Assembly (NCBI GenBank): GCA_035531755.1
Contig: DATKSK010000011.1
Span: 1 to 52,693, forward strand
From: Acidimicrobiales bacterium
GTDB taxonomy: Bacteria > Actinomycetota > Acidimicrobiia > Acidimicrobiales > UBA8190
DNA: 52,693 nt
Direction: 5' to 3'
Shown: piece after piece, positions 51,081 through 52,693 of the stretch
How the letters are laid out: each line of letters opens with the position of its first letter
Numbering within the stretch: position 1 is the stretch's first letter
Program-made: the position numbers and the translations under genes
The notes under the pieces: model-generated
The model's database searches: none
Told to the model about the DNA's origin: nothing
What the model saw: only the letters and a program-made list of their open reading frames with translations

Positions 51081-52385
51081 GTGAATGGCCTGAGGGTGTG
51101 GCTCGCGAGGAGGATCTTCCCGCTCCTGGCCACGGTGGTTCTCGTCGCCGTGACAATGGCCTCTTCGATGTGGTGGGGCCCCCATCTCGTCGGCAAGCCT
51201 GCGTGGCAACTCCCCGACGACCTTTGGGGGACGCTCGTCGCCGCCCGACGGCTTCTGCATCTGGACCCGGGCGGGCTCTACACGGCGCCCACCGGGCTGG
51301 TATCGCTTCCGGGCGCAGCCGTCATCCTCACTCCGATCGTCGCGGTCATCGACGCAGCGCGAATGGGGCTCGCTGTACCCGGCGTTCACAATGCTCATCC
51401 GGCGGCGTGGCTCGTCGCCGGGCCATCTGAGGTCGTCCTCTCCGCCACTGCTCTGTTTGCGGGCGATGCGACAGCCGAACGTCTCGGAGTTTCGCGACCG
51501 AAGCGAGCTCTGCTCGCGGCTGCAGGGGCGATCGCGCTTTGGAGTGTCTCGGCGCGCTGGGGTCATCCCGAGGACGCGCTGGCGGTGGCCCTGCTCCTGT
51601 ACGGGATCCTGGCGCTGACAGGCTCCAGGGTTGAGCACTCGGCATGGTTCGTTGGTGCGGCAGTCGCCGTTCAACCGCTGGTCCTTCTCGCCATGCCGGT
51701 CCTGTTGGTCGTCGTAGAACCGCGGCGGCTGGCGGGATACCTGACAAGAGCGGCGGCGCCGGCCACGCTGCTGCTCGGCTTCGCGCTTGCGGCGAACTGG
51801 AGCGCCACATTGTCCGCGGTGGCGAACCAGCCCAACTGGCCTGCGGTCGACCACCCGACTCCGTGGACCTCGCTCGCCCCGCACATGGGCCACGGCGCGA
51901 TCGCGGCCGGCCCCGCCAGGGGGATCGCCATCCTCCTGGCGTGCGGGTGCGCTGTCGTGCTGGAGCGTCGGTGGCGAGCCGCACGGTGCCTTGTCGAATG
52001 GTCGCCCCTTGCACTCGAGGAACTGCTGTGGTGGGTGGGGGTCACTCTGTCACTTCGTTGTGTCTTCGAGTCGGTGATGAACGCGTACTACGTGTGGCCG
52101 ACCCTCGCTGTGGCCATGTCGGCCGCGACTCGCCATTGGTCCCGCCTCGTCCCCACCGCAGTCGCCGCGTCGGCGCTCACATTCCTCCTACAGGCATCGT
52201 GGCACGGTCGATGGACCTGGTGGGGAGCGATGGTCGGGGGGTTGGTCCTGACCCTCGCCGTCGCACGCGGTGCGCCAGGCCGGAGCACGCCCCGGTGGGG
52301 CACGTCGGCGCTCGAAACGCCGCGGCCTCTGGCGGTCACGTCGTCTCAGGGTAGCCACGACACCCGGCTGCGCAGCAGCACGTAG
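51081..52385 (+). CDS. Polytopic membrane protein, possibly GT-C-like
   Basis: A 434-residue protein with about ten hydrophobic segments, not assigned to a named family with confidence. An N-terminal anchor (RIFPLLATVVLVAVTMASSM) is followed by an exterior loop with PDDLWGTLVAARRLLHLDPG and LYTAPTGLVSLPGAAV. WSVSARWGHPEDALAVALLL is the strongest motif and recalls GT87/DUF2029-like polyprenyl-phosphate mannosyltransferases. The C-terminal 50 residues are hydrophilic. The GTG at 51081 has no ribosome site; TAACGT (51069-51074) lies 6 nt upstream, which suggests a leaderless mRNA. Its end overlaps the convergent CPBP gene by 40 bp. Lower GC than the centre of the window. Confidence 0.6.
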   Translation: MNGLRVWLARRIFPLLATVVLVAVTMASSMWWGPHLVGKPAWQLPDDLWGTLVAARRLLHLDPGGLYTAPTGLVSLPGAAVILTPIVAVIDAARMGLAVPGVHNAHPAAWLVAGPSEVVLSATALFAGDATAERLGVSRPKRALLAAAGAIALWSVSARWGHPEDALAVALLLYGILALTGSRVEHSAWFVGAAVAVQPLVLLAMPVLLVVVEPRRLAGYLTRAAAPATLLLGFALAANWSATLSAVANQPNWPAVDHPTPWTSLAPHMGHGAIAAGPARGIAILLACGCAVVLERRWRAARCLVEWSPLALEELLWWVGVTLSLRCVFESVMNAYYVWPTLAVAMSAATRHWSRLVPTAVAASALTFLLQASWHGRWTWWGAMVGGLVLTLAVARGAPGRSTPRWGTSALETPRPLAVTSSQGSHDTRLRSST

Positions 52386-52693
52386 CCGAGGAAGGCACCG
52401 GCGTCGATGAGGCTGTGCGCCAGCACCAGCCGCGCCAGGCGACCCTGGCGCTGGTAGAGACGGCCGAACAACAGACCCATGGCGGCGTTGCCGAGGAAGC
52501 CACCGAAGCCCTGGTAGAGGTGGTACGCGCCGCGGAGCGCGGCGCTGACCACCAGCGAGCGGTCGTCTCCCCAGTGCAGTTGGCGCAGCCGGTGGAGCAG
52601 GAAGCCGCACACGACCACTTCCTCCAGCACCCCGTTCTCCACGGCGACGAGGACGAGAACGGGGATGCGCCACCACACCGCCGGCAGACTGGT
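52346..52693 (-). CDS. CPBP-family (CAAX protease-like) membrane protein, partial
   Basis: The C-terminal 116 residues of a larger membrane protein; the reading frame stays open to the window edge, so the start is outside. The conserved part has ENGVLEEVVVCGFLLHRL, where the two glutamates of the family EExxxR motif are present but the arginine position is a cysteine. Later AAYH-like (LRGAYHLYQGFGGFLGNAAM) and HSLIDAGAFLG supply the histidine and asparagine/aspartate positions. Members are intramembrane glutamic endopeptidases or immunity-type proteins. The changed arginine makes activity doubtful. It converges with the GT-C-like gene. Confidence 0.7.
   Translation of the reverse strand, partial: TSLPAVWWRIPVLVLVAVENGVLEEVVVCGFLLHRLRQLHWGDDRSLVVSAALRGAYHLYQGFGGFLGNAAMGLLFGRLYQRQGRLARLVLAHSLIDAGAFLGYVLLRSRVSWLP

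Overview
The window looks like a chromosomal segment of a high-GC actinobacterium, most likely a deep-branching one such as Acidimicrobiia. That placement is inference from four things: strong GC bias in third codon positions, frequent GTG starts, a mycothiol-dependent DinB-type enzyme, and a WS/DGAT acyltransferase. There are no rRNA or tRNA genes, no CRISPR array and no intact insertion sequence. Base composition falls noticeably at both ends (about 1-4000 and about 48600-52690), and these ends hold the least conserved genes plus a decayed helicase fragment.

Left part (1-14.5 kb), ion, redox and stress functions: UvrD-type helicase remnant (-), ClC chloride channel/antiporter with CBS and RCK-C domains (-), divergent TetR regulator, a thioredoxin behind a CsoR-type palindrome, a duplicated DUF4389 membrane protein, a MarR/DHA2 efflux operon, a universal stress protein, and a two-gene operon of P-type ATPases. 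The first ATPase is CtpE-like. The second is a P1B-5 (Nia-type) metal ATPase with TPCP in its membrane metal site and a complete C-terminal hemerythrin domain. Then come a chorismate mutase, a small membrane protein and a flavin/PPOX-fold protein.

Middle (14.7-28 kb), lipid and uptake functions: a WS/DGAT acyltransferase coupled to a Gfo/Idh oxidoreductase, a divergent membrane-anchored alpha/beta hydrolase, and a branched-chain-type ABC importer condensed into three genes (lipoprotein, LivH-LivM fusion, LivG-LivF fusion). Next are an SDR, an amidohydrolase-like protein without the N-terminal metal motif, a phosphodiester glycosidase-like lipoprotein, a tiny membrane protein with an MSG tripeptide array, and a mycothiol-dependent isomerase-family protein.

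28-40.5 kb: divergent valS and cysS only 21 bp apart, a cold-shock protein, an MFS exporter, an acyl-CoA dehydrogenase behind a palindromic operator, an LMW-PTP/ArsC-like phosphatase, DUF4395, a second TetR, a GT4 glycosyltransferase, an enoyl-CoA hydratase and gmd.

40.5-48.5 kb: ccdA followed by a full System I cytochrome c maturation operon, ccmA-B-C-D-E-F-G-H-I. Most junctions are 4-bp start/stop overlaps, so the operon is tightly translationally coupled. CcdA and CcmG/CcmH would carry reductant to apocytochrome thiols. CcmABCDE would load and release haem on CcmE. CcmF with CcmH/I would ligate it.

48.5-52.7 kb: a secreted cysteine-rich beta-helix protein, a small lipoprotein, a polytopic GT-C-like membrane protein and a truncated CPBP-family protein at the right edge.

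Several regulators and both aminoacyl-tRNA synthetase genes have a TANNNT hexamer 6-9 nt before the start codon and no ribosome binding site, which suggests leaderless transcripts.
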